From Desulfovibrio sp. 86 (GTDB lineage: Bacteria; Desulfobacterota; Desulfovibrionia; Desulfovibrionales; Desulfovibrionaceae), in contig NZ_LR738849.1 in the NCBI RefSeq assembly GCF_902702915.1, positions 1,860,001 through 1,924,000 on the forward strand: a DNA stretch of 64,000 nucleotides, read 5' to 3'. Below are positions 33,675-44,007 of this stretch, in pieces. Positions within the stretch are counted from its first letter, which is position 1. Each line of letters opens with the position of its first letter. The notes under the pieces are model-generated. The model searched no databases. It had not been told where the DNA came from and saw nothing but the letters and a program-made list of their open reading frames with translations. A program made the translations under genes and the position numbers.

Positions 33675-36626
33675 CTAAAAGCCAAAACCGCCCAGCCCGT
33701 CCCCGCGTTGCTGCGCTGCCGCCAACTCATCTGCCGTCAGCGGATCATCGTGAAAAACATAGCGATTCTTGCCAAGCTGCTTGGCCCGGTATTGGGCGTT
33801 ATCCGCCTTTTGCAGCGCTTCTTCGTAGGAGGTCTCGCTGCCGTCAAACACATAGATGCCAATACTTGCGGTGATGTCCACGGCCTTGCCATCATGTTCA
33901 AAATGCATTGAAAGCGCTTGCAGCACGGATTCTGCCCGCGCGGTTATGGCGTTGCGGGTGATGCCTATGGCAAAGACGCAAAACTCGTCGCCGCCGAAGC
34001 GGCCTACGGCATCGGCATTGCGGAAGATGCGCTTGAGGGCGTCGGCAGCTTCGGCCAGGGCGTTATCGCCCACAATGTGCCCAAGGCTGTCGTTGAGGGC
34101 CTTGAAATTGTCCAGATCCAGAAAAAGCAAGGCGTGTGTTTTACCATTCAGGACAGTGGTTGGCAGATTCTGCATCACCCGCTCGCGGAAGGCGGTTTTG
34201 TTATAGAGGTCAGTAAGGCTGTCGCGTTGCGAAAGACGCTCCAGTTCCGCCCTGCGGCGCACCTCCTCGTCAATATCCACGATCTTGCCAACGATGCGCA
34301 GTGGGGCGTCGTTTTTGCTGATGCGGGTGGTCTGCACCCGACACCAGATATAACGCCCCTGGACTGTGGGAATGCGCATAACGCCAAAGACCGTGCGCTC
34401 GCCGGAACGGACGCGCCGCCGCATTTCCGCGAGGGCGGGCAGATCGTCGGGATGCACGACCTGATCATTGCGCGGGCGGCCGTCAGGAGCGAACAGCGGC
34501 GTGCCTTCGCGCCCGAATTTGGTGTAAAAATTGGGCGAACAGGTGTACTGCGCCTTTTCTGTGTCCACATCAAAAATGATGTCCTGCGACTGCTCAAGAA
34601 TGATGCGATACCGTTCTTTTTCCTGTTCCAACTGCTCGTTCATGTGTTTCTGTTCGGTGATGTCAACGATAACGCAATCAAGACATGGCTGTGCGGCGTC
34701 ATGCTCGTCACAGGACCATGTGCAACGTAATAACGCGGGCAGCCACAGGCCATTTTTGCGGCGCAGGTTCAGTTCCATGCTTATGGCTGCGTTTTCCTGC
34801 CGCTGTTGCTTAAGCCGCCGATACAGATGCTCGGCTTCGGCCGGAAGCATAAAATCGGCCAGACTCGGTTTTTCCGGCGGGTTGTCGCCATAATCCAGCA
34901 AGTGCCAGAAGCCGCTGTTGGCATTGCGGATGTCCAGCCGCACGTTGGCCGCAAGGCTGATAACGCCGCCGTTGATATTGTTGGCAATGTTGGTCAGGCG
35001 ACGTTCGTTCTTTTGGGCGATGCTTCTGTTTTTGCGGCGCAGGTACATGACATAGGCAACAAAGGCCAGGGGAAAGAGCAGCAGCTCGCCCAGAATCGCC
35101 AGCAGCGTCCGGTGTTCGTAGGCCATGTCCTTGAGGCTCAGAGGCCCAGCCACGGCAGAAATGTTTTCGGAAATGATCTGGCTTTTGCTTTTTTCGTCCA
35201 CCTCCATGATCTGCTTGTTGATAAGGCTCAGCAGGATAGGCGGCACGGTCGCGTTAATGCCCACCCGGGCTTCTTCAATGCCGCTGCGCCCCTGCAGGGC
35301 GCAAATGTCCTTAAAGCGTGGCCGGGTCAGAAGGTAATCCACTTCAAGCGTGTTTTGCAGCAGCAGATCCGCCTTGTTTTCGACAACCGCATTCAGGCAA
35401 TCTTCTGTGCTGTCAAAGAACTGCAGGCGCGTGGCGGGATAGTATGTTTCCATATAGGCGCGGCCGCCGAGCCAGTTTTGCGGCAGGGCCACGGCCAGGG
35501 TAGAAGCGGTCGGGATATCAAAGAAATTTTTGCCGTACAGGTTGAGCCCGCAGCGCAACAGGGGTGAGGACAGCGTATAGACGGGGTTGCCCTTGGTACA
35601 GGGGTCGAACATGGCCCCGACGCACAGGTCTATCTTGTCGCGCACAAAGTACTCGTCAAGATTTGCGTCCGTCAGATTCATAGGCACAAAGGTGAAGCGC
35701 AGGCCGCAGTTGCGGGCGATGAGGCGCAGAATATCCGGCAGAATGCCCCTGGCTTCGCCAGTTGCAGGGTCAAACCAGGACATGGGCTTGCGGTTCGGGG
35801 GATATCCCACCCGCAGGAGGGGGCTTTCTGCCACAAAGTCGCGTTCCGCCTTGGTCAGCGGGGTCTGGTAGCTGCGCCACATGTGGGCGCGGGCCAGTCT
35901 GCTTTCCAGGTCGGGCTGCTCCAGCTTCAACTGGGCCATGGCCTGCTCCAGTTCTTCCATCAGGGCGCGATTGGAGCGGTTGCCGATAAAGAAAAAGGGC
36001 AGGGGATTAAATTTGGCAAGAATGACTTCGTCATCCCGAAGGGCGGTCACCGTAGTGAGTATGGCGTCCAGCTTGTGTTCGGCCAGGGCTTGCCGGAGCG
36101 CGGCGAGATCCCTGAACGGAAGGAGCGGCGGCGGCGTGAAGCCGTGCTGTTTGGCATAGCTGGCAAAGTTTTTGTGCCAGGGGCTTACTGCGTCAATGCC
36201 TATACGCAATTTATCGAAATTATTGAAGTCCTCATAGGCAAAAGGTGTGCCTTTGGGCGCGATGAGGGCGGTGTAGGTGGTTCCGTTGGCGTAGGGGGAG
36301 TATAGGAAACGCTTGCCGCGTTCCGGGGTGAAGAGGGTGCCGCCCATAAGATCAATATGCTCTTTTTCAAGAGCGTCAGCAGCGTCATGCCAGTTGTCGA
36401 AGTGAACGTATTCCACCCGCCAGTTGGCATATCTGCTCACCTGCTCAAGATAGTCCACATTGTAGCCGACGGCATGGCCGTTTTCCATGCGATGAAAGCC
36501 TGCAAGAGGAAAGATGCCTACCCAGACTGTGCGGGAGGCGGCATGGGACAGCAGGGGCGCAGCTGCCTGCAACAGGCAGAAAAACACCCAAGCGAGAAGC
36601 GGCAGGACGCGGATGTTCCTGTGCAT
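33675..36626 (-). CDS. Sensor diguanylate cyclase with two SBP_bac_3-like domains, PAS domains and GGDEF
   Basis: 983 residues from ATG 36626 (MHRNIRVLPLLAWVFFCLLQ); the longer frame to 36836 runs into repeat family B. Signal peptide or anchor at 1-30, a first solute-binding-like domain (about 31-270, VGIFPLAGFHRMENGHAVGY), a second (about 280-520, LRVGYPPNRKPMSWFDPATG), a membrane segment near 535-555, two PAS-like regions (LSLAANVRLDI-like, and ILEQSQDIIFDVDTEKAQY) and a C-terminal GGDEF. The active site GRFGGDEFCVF is intact and RNAD precedes it by five residues, an I-site. It should convert periplasmic amino-acid-like ligand binding into cyclic di-GMP synthesis. Confidence 0.92.
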   Translation of the reverse strand: MHRNIRVLPLLAWVFFCLLQAAAPLLSHAASRTVWVGIFPLAGFHRMENGHAVGYNVDYLEQVSRYANWRVEYVHFDNWHDAADALEKEHIDLMGGTLFTPERGKRFLYSPYANGTTYTALIAPKGTPFAYEDFNNFDKLRIGIDAVSPWHKNFASYAKQHGFTPPPLLPFRDLAALRQALAEHKLDAILTTVTALRDDEVILAKFNPLPFFFIGNRSNRALMEELEQAMAQLKLEQPDLESRLARAHMWRSYQTPLTKAERDFVAESPLLRVGYPPNRKPMSWFDPATGEARGILPDILRLIARNCGLRFTFVPMNLTDANLDEYFVRDKIDLCVGAMFDPCTKGNPVYTLSSPLLRCGLNLYGKNFFDIPTASTLAVALPQNWLGGRAYMETYYPATRLQFFDSTEDCLNAVVENKADLLLQNTLEVDYLLTRPRFKDICALQGRSGIEEARVGINATVPPILLSLINKQIMEVDEKSKSQIISENISAVAGPLSLKDMAYEHRTLLAILGELLLFPLAFVAYVMYLRRKNRSIAQKNERRLTNIANNINGGVISLAANVRLDIRNANSGFWHLLDYGDNPPEKPSLADFMLPAEAEHLYRRLKQQRQENAAISMELNLRRKNGLWLPALLRCTWSCDEHDAAQPCLDCVIVDITEQKHMNEQLEQEKERYRIILEQSQDIIFDVDTEKAQYTCSPNFYTKFGREGTPLFAPDGRPRNDQVVHPDDLPALAEMRRRVRSGERTVFGVMRIPTVQGRYIWCRVQTTRISKNDAPLRIVGKIVDIDEEVRRRAELERLSQRDSLTDLYNKTAFRERVMQNLPTTVLNGKTHALLFLDLDNFKALNDSLGHIVGDNALAEAADALKRIFRNADAVGRFGGDEFCVFAIGITRNAITARAESVLQALSMHFEHDGKAVDITASIGIYVFDGSETSYEEALQKADNAQYRAKQLGKNRYVFHDDPLTADELAAAQQRGDGLGGFGF

Positions 36627-36730
36627 GTGCCCTTGTCCCCCATTGAAGCCTGGCGTACCCAGCCCGTTGCCTGTGCGTCGGTGCAGTGTACATTTGTTCT
36701 GGAAAGACGTGTTGTCATGCGCCAGCCGCC

Positions 36731-36850
36731 AGAGCAGTTTACGAATGAACGGAGTGAACTGCTCTGCAAGGATTTTCCTGAAAATCCTTGCCTCGAAATG
36801 TGAGCAGGCAGGCTTTTGCCTGCCGTACACGAGCATTTCAAAGGGGCACT
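36731..36850. repeat. Dispersed repeat family B, copy 3 (inverted)
   Basis: Starts AGAGCAGTTTACGAATGAAC, has the GCAAGGATTTT hairpin and the GGCAGGC/GCCTGCC hairpin, and passes at 36841 directly into a family C copy. Confidence 0.85.
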
Positions 36851-36985
36851 GATTAAAGAGCTATTTCGTTTGGCAAGGCGCGGTCTTTTTTTGAAGCAGG
36901 AGTGGACTCTTCCGTCCTCGACTGTTTCAAAAAAAGTGAAGCAAAACCGCAAAACGGAATAAATCAGCGTTTCCTTAAAGGCTCT
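36841..36985. repeat. Dispersed repeat family C, copy 2 (inverted)
   Basis: GGCACTGATTAAAGAGC, ATTTCGTTTGGCAAGGCGCG, TTGAAGCAGGAGTGGACTCT and TCCGTCCTCGACTGTTTCAA in order: the reverse of 23520-23660. The rest of the 36986-37285 gap holds no gene I can support. Confidence 0.85.
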
Positions 36986-37285
36986 AATGCTGTGCCGCGT
37001 TTGCCGCGCCGCCGCGTGAGACCCCCCCGGTCTGCCTTGGGCAGAGCGTCCTTGAGAATGCCCGTTCTTCAAGGTTCTGCCATTCCCGCTCCGGCTCTGT
37101 CCCCGCAAACGGCCAGGGGCGCGCTGCGCTCTTGCGCGGTGCGAGAACATGTAACCATTTCAATGGTAAACTGCGCTATCTCGCCAATGGTTCAGGCATG
37201 CCTGCGGGCAGGGAGGCAGTGGCGTTGACGCCTGTATGCCCGGCCCTGTTCGCGCGGCAACCTGAGAACTGCAAAATAAAATGCC

Positions 37286-38191
37286 CTAAGCCCCAAGTCG
37301 CAGCGTATGTATACGCATGGCCAGGGCCTCGACCGCCCGTGCGGGCGTAAGCCCGTATTGCAGGGCGTCCTGTGCTTCGGTCAGCCATTGGCAGACAAGC
37401 GCCAGGCCCTGCGGCCCCAGGGAAGACAATGCAGAATCAAGTGGAGAGGATACGTTGTTATGTAACGTTTTTGACATTATCCGGTTTATGGATTTCTGGC
37501 AACAGAGCATGAGACGCCCGGCCGTGGCGGCGTCCATGGCTCCCTTGGCCGCCAGGGCGTCAAGAAGCCCCTGGCCGCTGACAAGAAAATGCGCCAGCTT
37601 TTCTTCCCATGGGCGCATGTCTTCGTCCGTGGCGCGGCTGTCGGGCCAGGGCAGGGTGAGGCAAAAGGAGCGGGAAACCAGGGTGGGCAAGAGTTGCTCG
37701 CGCTGGGGGGCGAGCAGGACAAAAACAGTGGTGGCGGAGGGTTCTTCAAGGGCCTTGAGCAGGGCATTGGCGGCTTCATCGCGGGTAAGGCTCAGGCCCG
37801 CAAGCACGACAACCCTGCGCCCTGCGCCGTGGGGCGCGTCGCGCAGGCGGCTTTTAAGCTCCCGCACGCGCTCCATGTTGAAGGCGCGCACGGGGCCGGG
37901 ATTTTCTTCGTCCTCACGGTTGCTGATGCGCCCGTCATAGGCGGCAAGGTCAAGGTGCTCGCCCGTTGCCGTTTGCAGGCAGCAGGGACAGGCGAGGCAG
38001 GGCGACCCCGTGGCCGAAGCCTGGGGGCAATTGATGCGCGTCGCCCAGTACAGGGCCATGTCGCGCCGTTGGGCCTCGCTGCCGCCTTCAAGCAGTAAAA
38101 CCTGTGGGGGCGCGGCCCCAAGGCGGTTCAGCACGTCCTTGAGCCTGTCAAAGGCCGGAGCGGCAATGGCCTGAAGCAGAGGGCCGTTCAT
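37286..38191 (-). CDS. holB: DNA polymerase III delta' subunit
   Basis: 301 residues of the clamp-loader AAA+ family. It has a degenerate P-loop (LLLEGGSEAQRRDMALYW), zinc-binding cysteines CLACPCC, the block ERVRELKSRLRDAPHGAGRR and LTRDEAANALLKALEEPS, the conserved clamp-loader segment that follows the Walker B strand. Loss of a working Walker A is normal for delta'. It starts 20 bases after purA on the same strand, so the two are probably one transcript. Confidence 0.85.
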   Translation of the reverse strand: MNGPLLQAIAAPAFDRLKDVLNRLGAAPPQVLLLEGGSEAQRRDMALYWATRINCPQASATGSPCLACPCCLQTATGEHLDLAAYDGRISNREDEENPGPVRAFNMERVRELKSRLRDAPHGAGRRVVVLAGLSLTRDEAANALLKALEEPSATTVFVLLAPQREQLLPTLVSRSFCLTLPWPDSRATDEDMRPWEEKLAHFLVSGQGLLDALAAKGAMDAATAGRLMLCCQKSINRIMSKTLHNNVSSPLDSALSSLGPQGLALVCQWLTEAQDALQYGLTPARAVEALAMRIHTLRLGA

Positions 38192-38211
38192 GAGCGCACG
38201 GCGACCGCGCC

Positions 38212-39903
<1,692 letters not shown>

Positions 39904-40272
39904 TCAGCTCTCGTCGTTTTCGTTGTTTTCGCCGTTTTCGTCGTCCTGCTTGAGGGGGCGAAACTCCAAAACCCTGCAACGGTGTTCCGGCGCGGGTTCC
40001 TGCGGCGCTTCCAGGGAGAAGTCCGGGGCAAGGTTGGGCATCTGAGGGTCAAGGTCTTCACGCCCCTGGCTCTGACGCGACCAGTGGAAGTTGAAAAGCT
40101 GGTTTTTCCAGCGTTTGGCCTGAATGAGCGAAAAAATGAGAGTGGCTTCTTCCCACCGTTTGGTGGGTTCAAAGCGGCTGGTTATGGTGGCGTATTTGCT
40201 CCACAGCGACATGAGCGACGCTTCGTCAATAGTGTCCAGTTGCTGTGCCAGCCGGGCGAGCAGTTTTTCCAT
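39904..40272 (-). CDS. Small acidic-tailed protein of unknown function
   Basis: 122 residues from ATG 40272 (MEKLLARLAQQLDTIDEASL), with a strong GGAGGA site; a longer frame reaches 40305. The first 70 residues look helical and amphipathic (SLWSKYATITSRFEPTKRWE), followed by a Pro/Glu-rich linker and a very acidic Asn/Asp/Glu tail. No signal peptide or membrane segment. I do not recognise the family; the good ribosome site and normal codon use make it a real gene. Confidence 0.72.
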   Translation of the reverse strand: MEKLLARLAQQLDTIDEASLMSLWSKYATITSRFEPTKRWEEATLIFSLIQAKRWKNQLFNFHWSRQSQGREDLDPQMPNLAPDFSLEAPQEPAPEHRCRVLEFRPLKQDDENGENNENDES

Positions 40273-40475
40273 ATGTCCTCCGCTGATGCGGGTCGGCAGC
40301 GCCAAGCGGCGGCCCGCGTTGTGAGCCCTTTGGGCGACAAGGCAATGTAGGGCCTGGCTCGATTTTCGTCAACGCGCGCAGCTTTGCCGCCGGGCGCGGT
40401 TTTCGGGGTCTGGTGGCGCGGCCCGTTCTGTGCTATGCAAAGCCCTCACCTGACCAGCGAACATCTGGAGGAAGC

Positions 40476-41753
40476 ATGTCGGATCTCAAGGCCATGTACA
40501 GCACTGTGCGCAAGGACGCTTTTCCTGAAACCATGACCATTCTTCTTGGCGACGAAAAGCTTGTATTTCAAAAACGTGTCTGGACGCTGGACGGCGAAGA
40601 AAAAGGCCTGCGCTACGGGGAAAACCCCGATCAGCCCGCAGCCCTCTACGCCCTGAAAGAAGGCTCCATCACCTGCGGCGGCCTTGAGTGGCGCGGCCCC
40701 GGTCACGGCATCGTTTCGGCCATGACCGAAGCGCAGATGATCCAGGCTGGCAAACACCCCGGCAAGACCAATCTGACGGATGTGGACAATGGCGCCAATA
40801 TGCTTCAATACCTCGCCGATCGTCCGGCGGCCATCATCCTGAAGCACAACAATCCCTGCGGCGCGGCCTGGAGCAAGGACGGCGTGGCCGTGGCCCTTGA
40901 AAAGGCCTTCTGGTGCGACCGTATCGCCGCCTTTGGCGGGGCGGTGGTCGTCAACCGGCCCTTCACCCGTGAGGCGGCCGAGATTGTCGCGGCCAACTAC
41001 TTTGAAGTGGTGGCGGCTCCGGCCTTTGAAGAGGGCGTTGTGGAAATCCTCAAGGGCCGCAAGAATCTGCGCATTATGGAATTGCCCGGTCTTGGCCGCC
41101 TTGAAGAACTGACCTCTTCCGCCTTTCTTGACATCAAGTGTCTGGCCGACGGCGGCATGGTGGTGCAGAAGTCCTTTGTGAACCGTATTCTTTCCGGCAA
41201 GGATTTTCTGCCCGCCACGGCAACGACAAAGGACGGCCTTTCGGTGACGGCGCGCGCGCCCAGCCCGGCGGAACTGGACGACCTGCGCTTTGCCTGGGCC
41301 GTGGAAGCCGGGGTGACGTCCAATTCGGTGATTTTTGTGCGCGACGGGGCAACCCTTGCCATCGGCACCGGCGAGCAGGACCGCGTGGGCTGCGTGGAAC
41401 TTGCCATCCACAAGGCGCACACCAAGTATGCGGACACGCTGGCCTTCCGTGAACTGGGCATGACTTTGTACGAGCTCAAGCTCAAGGCTGTTCAGGATGC
41501 GGACATGGCGGAAAAGCTGGCCGACATCGAAAGGCGCACCGAAGAGGCCCGTGGCGGGCTCATTGGCTCGGCTCTGGTGTCCGACGGGTTCTTCCCCTTC
41601 CGCGACGGCGTGGACGTGGCTTTGGCGCAGGGCGTGACGGCCATTGCGCAGCCCGGAGGCTCCATGCGCGACGCGGAAGTGATCATGGCCTGCAACGAGG
41701 CCGTGCCGCAGGTGGCCATGGTGTTTACGGGGCAGCGTTCCTTCAAGCATTAG
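40476..41753 (+). CDS. AICAR transformylase, stand-alone (PurH C-terminal domain only)
   Basis: 425 residues from ATG 40476 with GGAGGAAGC upstream. The frame covers only the formyltransferase part of bifunctional PurH: LRYGENPDQPAALY, the Lys-His block ILKHNNPCGAA, AFGGAVVVNR and the ending RDAEVIMACNEAVPQVAMVF. The IMP cyclohydrolase domain (about 200 residues) that normally precedes it is missing, so the last step to IMP must be done by another protein. Role: formylation of AICAR in purine synthesis. The stop codon overlaps the first bases of a MITE-like element. Confidence 0.9.
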   Translation: MSDLKAMYSTVRKDAFPETMTILLGDEKLVFQKRVWTLDGEEKGLRYGENPDQPAALYALKEGSITCGGLEWRGPGHGIVSAMTEAQMIQAGKHPGKTNLTDVDNGANMLQYLADRPAAIILKHNNPCGAAWSKDGVAVALEKAFWCDRIAAFGGAVVVNRPFTREAAEIVAANYFEVVAAPAFEEGVVEILKGRKNLRIMELPGLGRLEELTSSAFLDIKCLADGGMVVQKSFVNRILSGKDFLPATATTKDGLSVTARAPSPAELDDLRFAWAVEAGVTSNSVIFVRDGATLAIGTGEQDRVGCVELAIHKAHTKYADTLAFRELGMTLYELKLKAVQDADMAEKLADIERRTEEARGGLIGSALVSDGFFPFRDGVDVALAQGVTAIAQPGGSMRDAEVIMACNEAVPQVAMVFTGQRSFKH

Positions 41754-41899
41754 ACAGTGTAGTCACGAGCGCCTTTTCAGGCATCTCTTCGTCGAACTGC
41801 GCCTTTTATTTCGGTCGAGTACCATCAGAGTACACTCCCTGCATAAAAGGCTTGTTCTCCTTGATATGACTGAAAATTCATCTCGTGACTACACTGTCT
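41752..41899. mobile_element. MITE-like element 1 (148 bp, 18-bp perfect terminal inverted repeats)
   Basis: AGACAGTGTAGTCACGAG at 41752-41769 is the exact complement of 41882-41899. Inside is a further 9-bp stem (GCCTTTTAT/ATAAAAGGC). No coding capacity. It begins within the stop codon TAG of the upstream gene, so its left end also supplies that stop. Confidence 0.7.
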
Positions 41900-41902
41900 G
41901 GA

Positions 41903-42011
41903 TGTAATGCTCCAATAGGCTGTTCACCCTTTCCCTCTCTCGGTTTGCTGTTGTTTGCTAATTCCAGCTTTACCGATTTTGGTAGGGTGAGCAACCTATT
42001 GGAACATTACA
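41903..42011. mobile_element. MITE-like element 2 (109 bp, 28-bp terminal inverted repeats)
   Basis: TGTAATGCTCCAATAGGCTG... at 41903-41930 pairs with 41984-42011, with four mismatches in 28. No coding capacity. It is three bases after element 1 and 58 bases before cbiA. Confidence 0.7.
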
Positions 42012-42069
42012 CTTAGGTATCCCCACCGGTTGAAGTCGTTTTTCTGACCCGGCCATTACGCGGAGCGCC

Positions 42070-44007
42070 ATGAGCCACCAGCCCACATCCTCCACTTTCA
42101 GTCAGCACGGAGCCATGCCCCGTCTGTGCGTGACGGCCCTTTCGGGTGGCGGCGGCAAGACCCTGCTTTCACTGGGTTTGTGCCGAGCCTTTGTGGCGCG
42201 CGGCGTGACGGTGCAGCCCTTCAAAAAGGGGCCGGACTACATTGACGCCGCCTGGCTGCGTCTGGCCGCCGGAGTGCCCACCACCAATCTTGATCCGTAT
42301 TTTCTCGAACCTTCGCGCCTGCGCGCGCTCTTTGCCCACACCATGCGGGCGGCTGCCGCAAGGCAGACCGGCGGCAGCCATGCCGACAGCCTGGCCGACA
42401 GCCCCGCCGACAGCCCTTCAATGGCGCGGCAGGGGCGGCTGATCGGCCTGCTGGAGGGCAACCGGGGTTTTTTTGACGGCATGGACGCGCGCGGTTCCTG
42501 CTCCACGGCGGAGTTGTCCCGCATACTGGCCTGCCCTGTGATCATCAGCGTTGACTGCACCAAGATGACGCGCACGGCGGCGGCTCTGGTGCGTGGCATG
42601 CTGACCTTTGAAGAGGGCGTCACTTTCGCGGGCGTGATCCTCAATCAGGTGGGTTCGGCGCGGCACGAACAGATTTTGCGGCAGGCTCTGGAGGAGCATA
42701 CAAACGTGCCCGTGCTCGGCGCTTTGCCGCGCCTGGCTGAAAACCCGCTGCCGGAGCGGCACATGGGCATAGCGTCCTGCGGGGATGACCTCTCGCCGCA
42801 GGCGCAGCAGGTGCTGGACACGCTGGCGGCCTTTGTGGGCGGTCACGTGGATCTGGATCGCATCATGGCCGCTGCCCAAAGCGCTCCCGATCTGGAGGCC
42901 GAAGCCTTTTGGCCTGAATCTGCGGGGCCGGAATCTTCATGCCCGGAATTTGCGGCGGTGTCTGCTGGCATTCGGGTTTCTGGTGAAGAAACCGCTGCGG
43001 CAAAGAGCGTTCACGCGGATGCCGCAACAGGGGATCACGCTGCTGCCGAAACACGAGGCACGCCCCCGGTCGGGCAGGAAGGGGCCGCAGGCCGCAGGCC
43101 GCGCATAGGCTATGTGCGCGACGCGGCCCTGTGGTTTTACTATGAGGAAAATCTTGAGGCCCTGCGCCGGGCCGGGGCCGATCTTGTGCATCTGTCCCTG
43201 CTGCCCAGGGGGGATGACGGGGATGCCGGACACGGCGGCGCTGGCTGGCCGCAGGTGGATGGCCTGTATCTCGGCGGCGGCTTTCCCGAAGACCATGTGG
43301 CGGCCTTGAGCGCCTCGCCCCTGCTGCGTCAGTTGTCGCAGTGGGCAGGGCAGGGCATGCCCATCTATGCCGAGTGCGGGGGCTTTATGGTGCTGTCGCG
43401 CGGCATTGAGCGCGAAGGAAAACTGTGGCCCATGAGCGGCATTTTGCCGGTGACGGCGGTTTTTTGTCCCAAACCGCAGGGGCTTGGCTATGTTCGCGGC
43501 AAGATAACCGCCGCGAACCCGTTTTTTGCGCTGGATACGGAACTGCGCGGGCATGAGTTTCACTACTCCCACTGCCGCTGGGAAGAGCCGGAGGGCATGC
43601 CGCCCGGTTTGACCTCGGAATCTACTGTGGAATCCACTGTGGAAGCCGCCACGGAATCCCCAGGTGGGTTGTCGCCAGTCGGGCTGCCGTCAGCCAAAGA
43701 AGGAGCGCCGCCAGCCAGACCGTCATCAGCCATGCCGCCATCAGTCAGGCCGCCAGTCAGGCAAGCCAGCTCCTGGCCGCGCTGGGCCATGCAGCTGCAC
43801 AAAGGGCAGGGCATGGGTCCTGCGCCGGGGCAGGAGCCGCAAAGCCCGCACGGGCGCGGCGCGCCAAAGGTCGATGGCCTTGTGTTCCGCAATGTGTGGG
43901 CCTCCTATACCCACATCTTTGCCCCCGCCGCTCCGGGCTGGGCAGAAAATTTCGTTGCGGCGGCCAGAAGTTTCGCCGCGCGGGACGGGAGCGCCAGCCA
44001 TGAGTAG
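42070..44007 (+). CDS. cbiA: Cobyrinic acid a,c-diamide synthase with inserted low-complexity segments
   Basis: 645 residues; typical CbiA is about 455. N-terminal ATP-dependent ligase domain: SGGGGKTLLSLGLCRAF, FKKGPDYIDAAWL, GNRGFFDGMDARGSCST. C-terminal class I glutamine amidotransferase-like domain: GLYLGGGFPEDHVAAL, catalytic Cys in YAECGGFMVLS, RGHEFHYSHC. Two insertions explain the size: Ala/Glu/Ser-rich residues about 285-340, and a Thr/Ser/Pro-rich block about 515-585. It amidates the a and c side chains of the cobalamin precursor. No other cobalamin genes are in the window. The last eight bases overlap the GT2 gene. Confidence 0.92.
   Translation: MSHQPTSSTFSQHGAMPRLCVTALSGGGGKTLLSLGLCRAFVARGVTVQPFKKGPDYIDAAWLRLAAGVPTTNLDPYFLEPSRLRALFAHTMRAAAARQTGGSHADSLADSPADSPSMARQGRLIGLLEGNRGFFDGMDARGSCSTAELSRILACPVIISVDCTKMTRTAAALVRGMLTFEEGVTFAGVILNQVGSARHEQILRQALEEHTNVPVLGALPRLAENPLPERHMGIASCGDDLSPQAQQVLDTLAAFVGGHVDLDRIMAAAQSAPDLEAEAFWPESAGPESSCPEFAAVSAGIRVSGEETAAAKSVHADAATGDHAAAETRGTPPVGQEGAAGRRPRIGYVRDAALWFYYEENLEALRRAGADLVHLSLLPRGDDGDAGHGGAGWPQVDGLYLGGGFPEDHVAALSASPLLRQLSQWAGQGMPIYAECGGFMVLSRGIEREGKLWPMSGILPVTAVFCPKPQGLGYVRGKITAANPFFALDTELRGHEFHYSHCRWEEPEGMPPGLTSESTVESTVEAATESPGGLSPVGLPSAKEGAPPARPSSAMPPSVRPPVRQASSWPRWAMQLHKGQGMGPAPGQEPQSPHGRGAPKVDGLVFRNVWASYTHIFAPAAPGWAENFVAAARSFAARDGSASHE

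Noticed and set aside
36627-36836. N-terminal extension of the large GGDEF gene
   Set aside because: It runs into repeat family B; ATG 36626 starts a proper signal peptide.
41754-42069. Cobalamin riboswitch before cbiA
   Set aside because: No B12-box-like conserved sequence was found; the segment is explained by two terminal-inverted-repeat elements.
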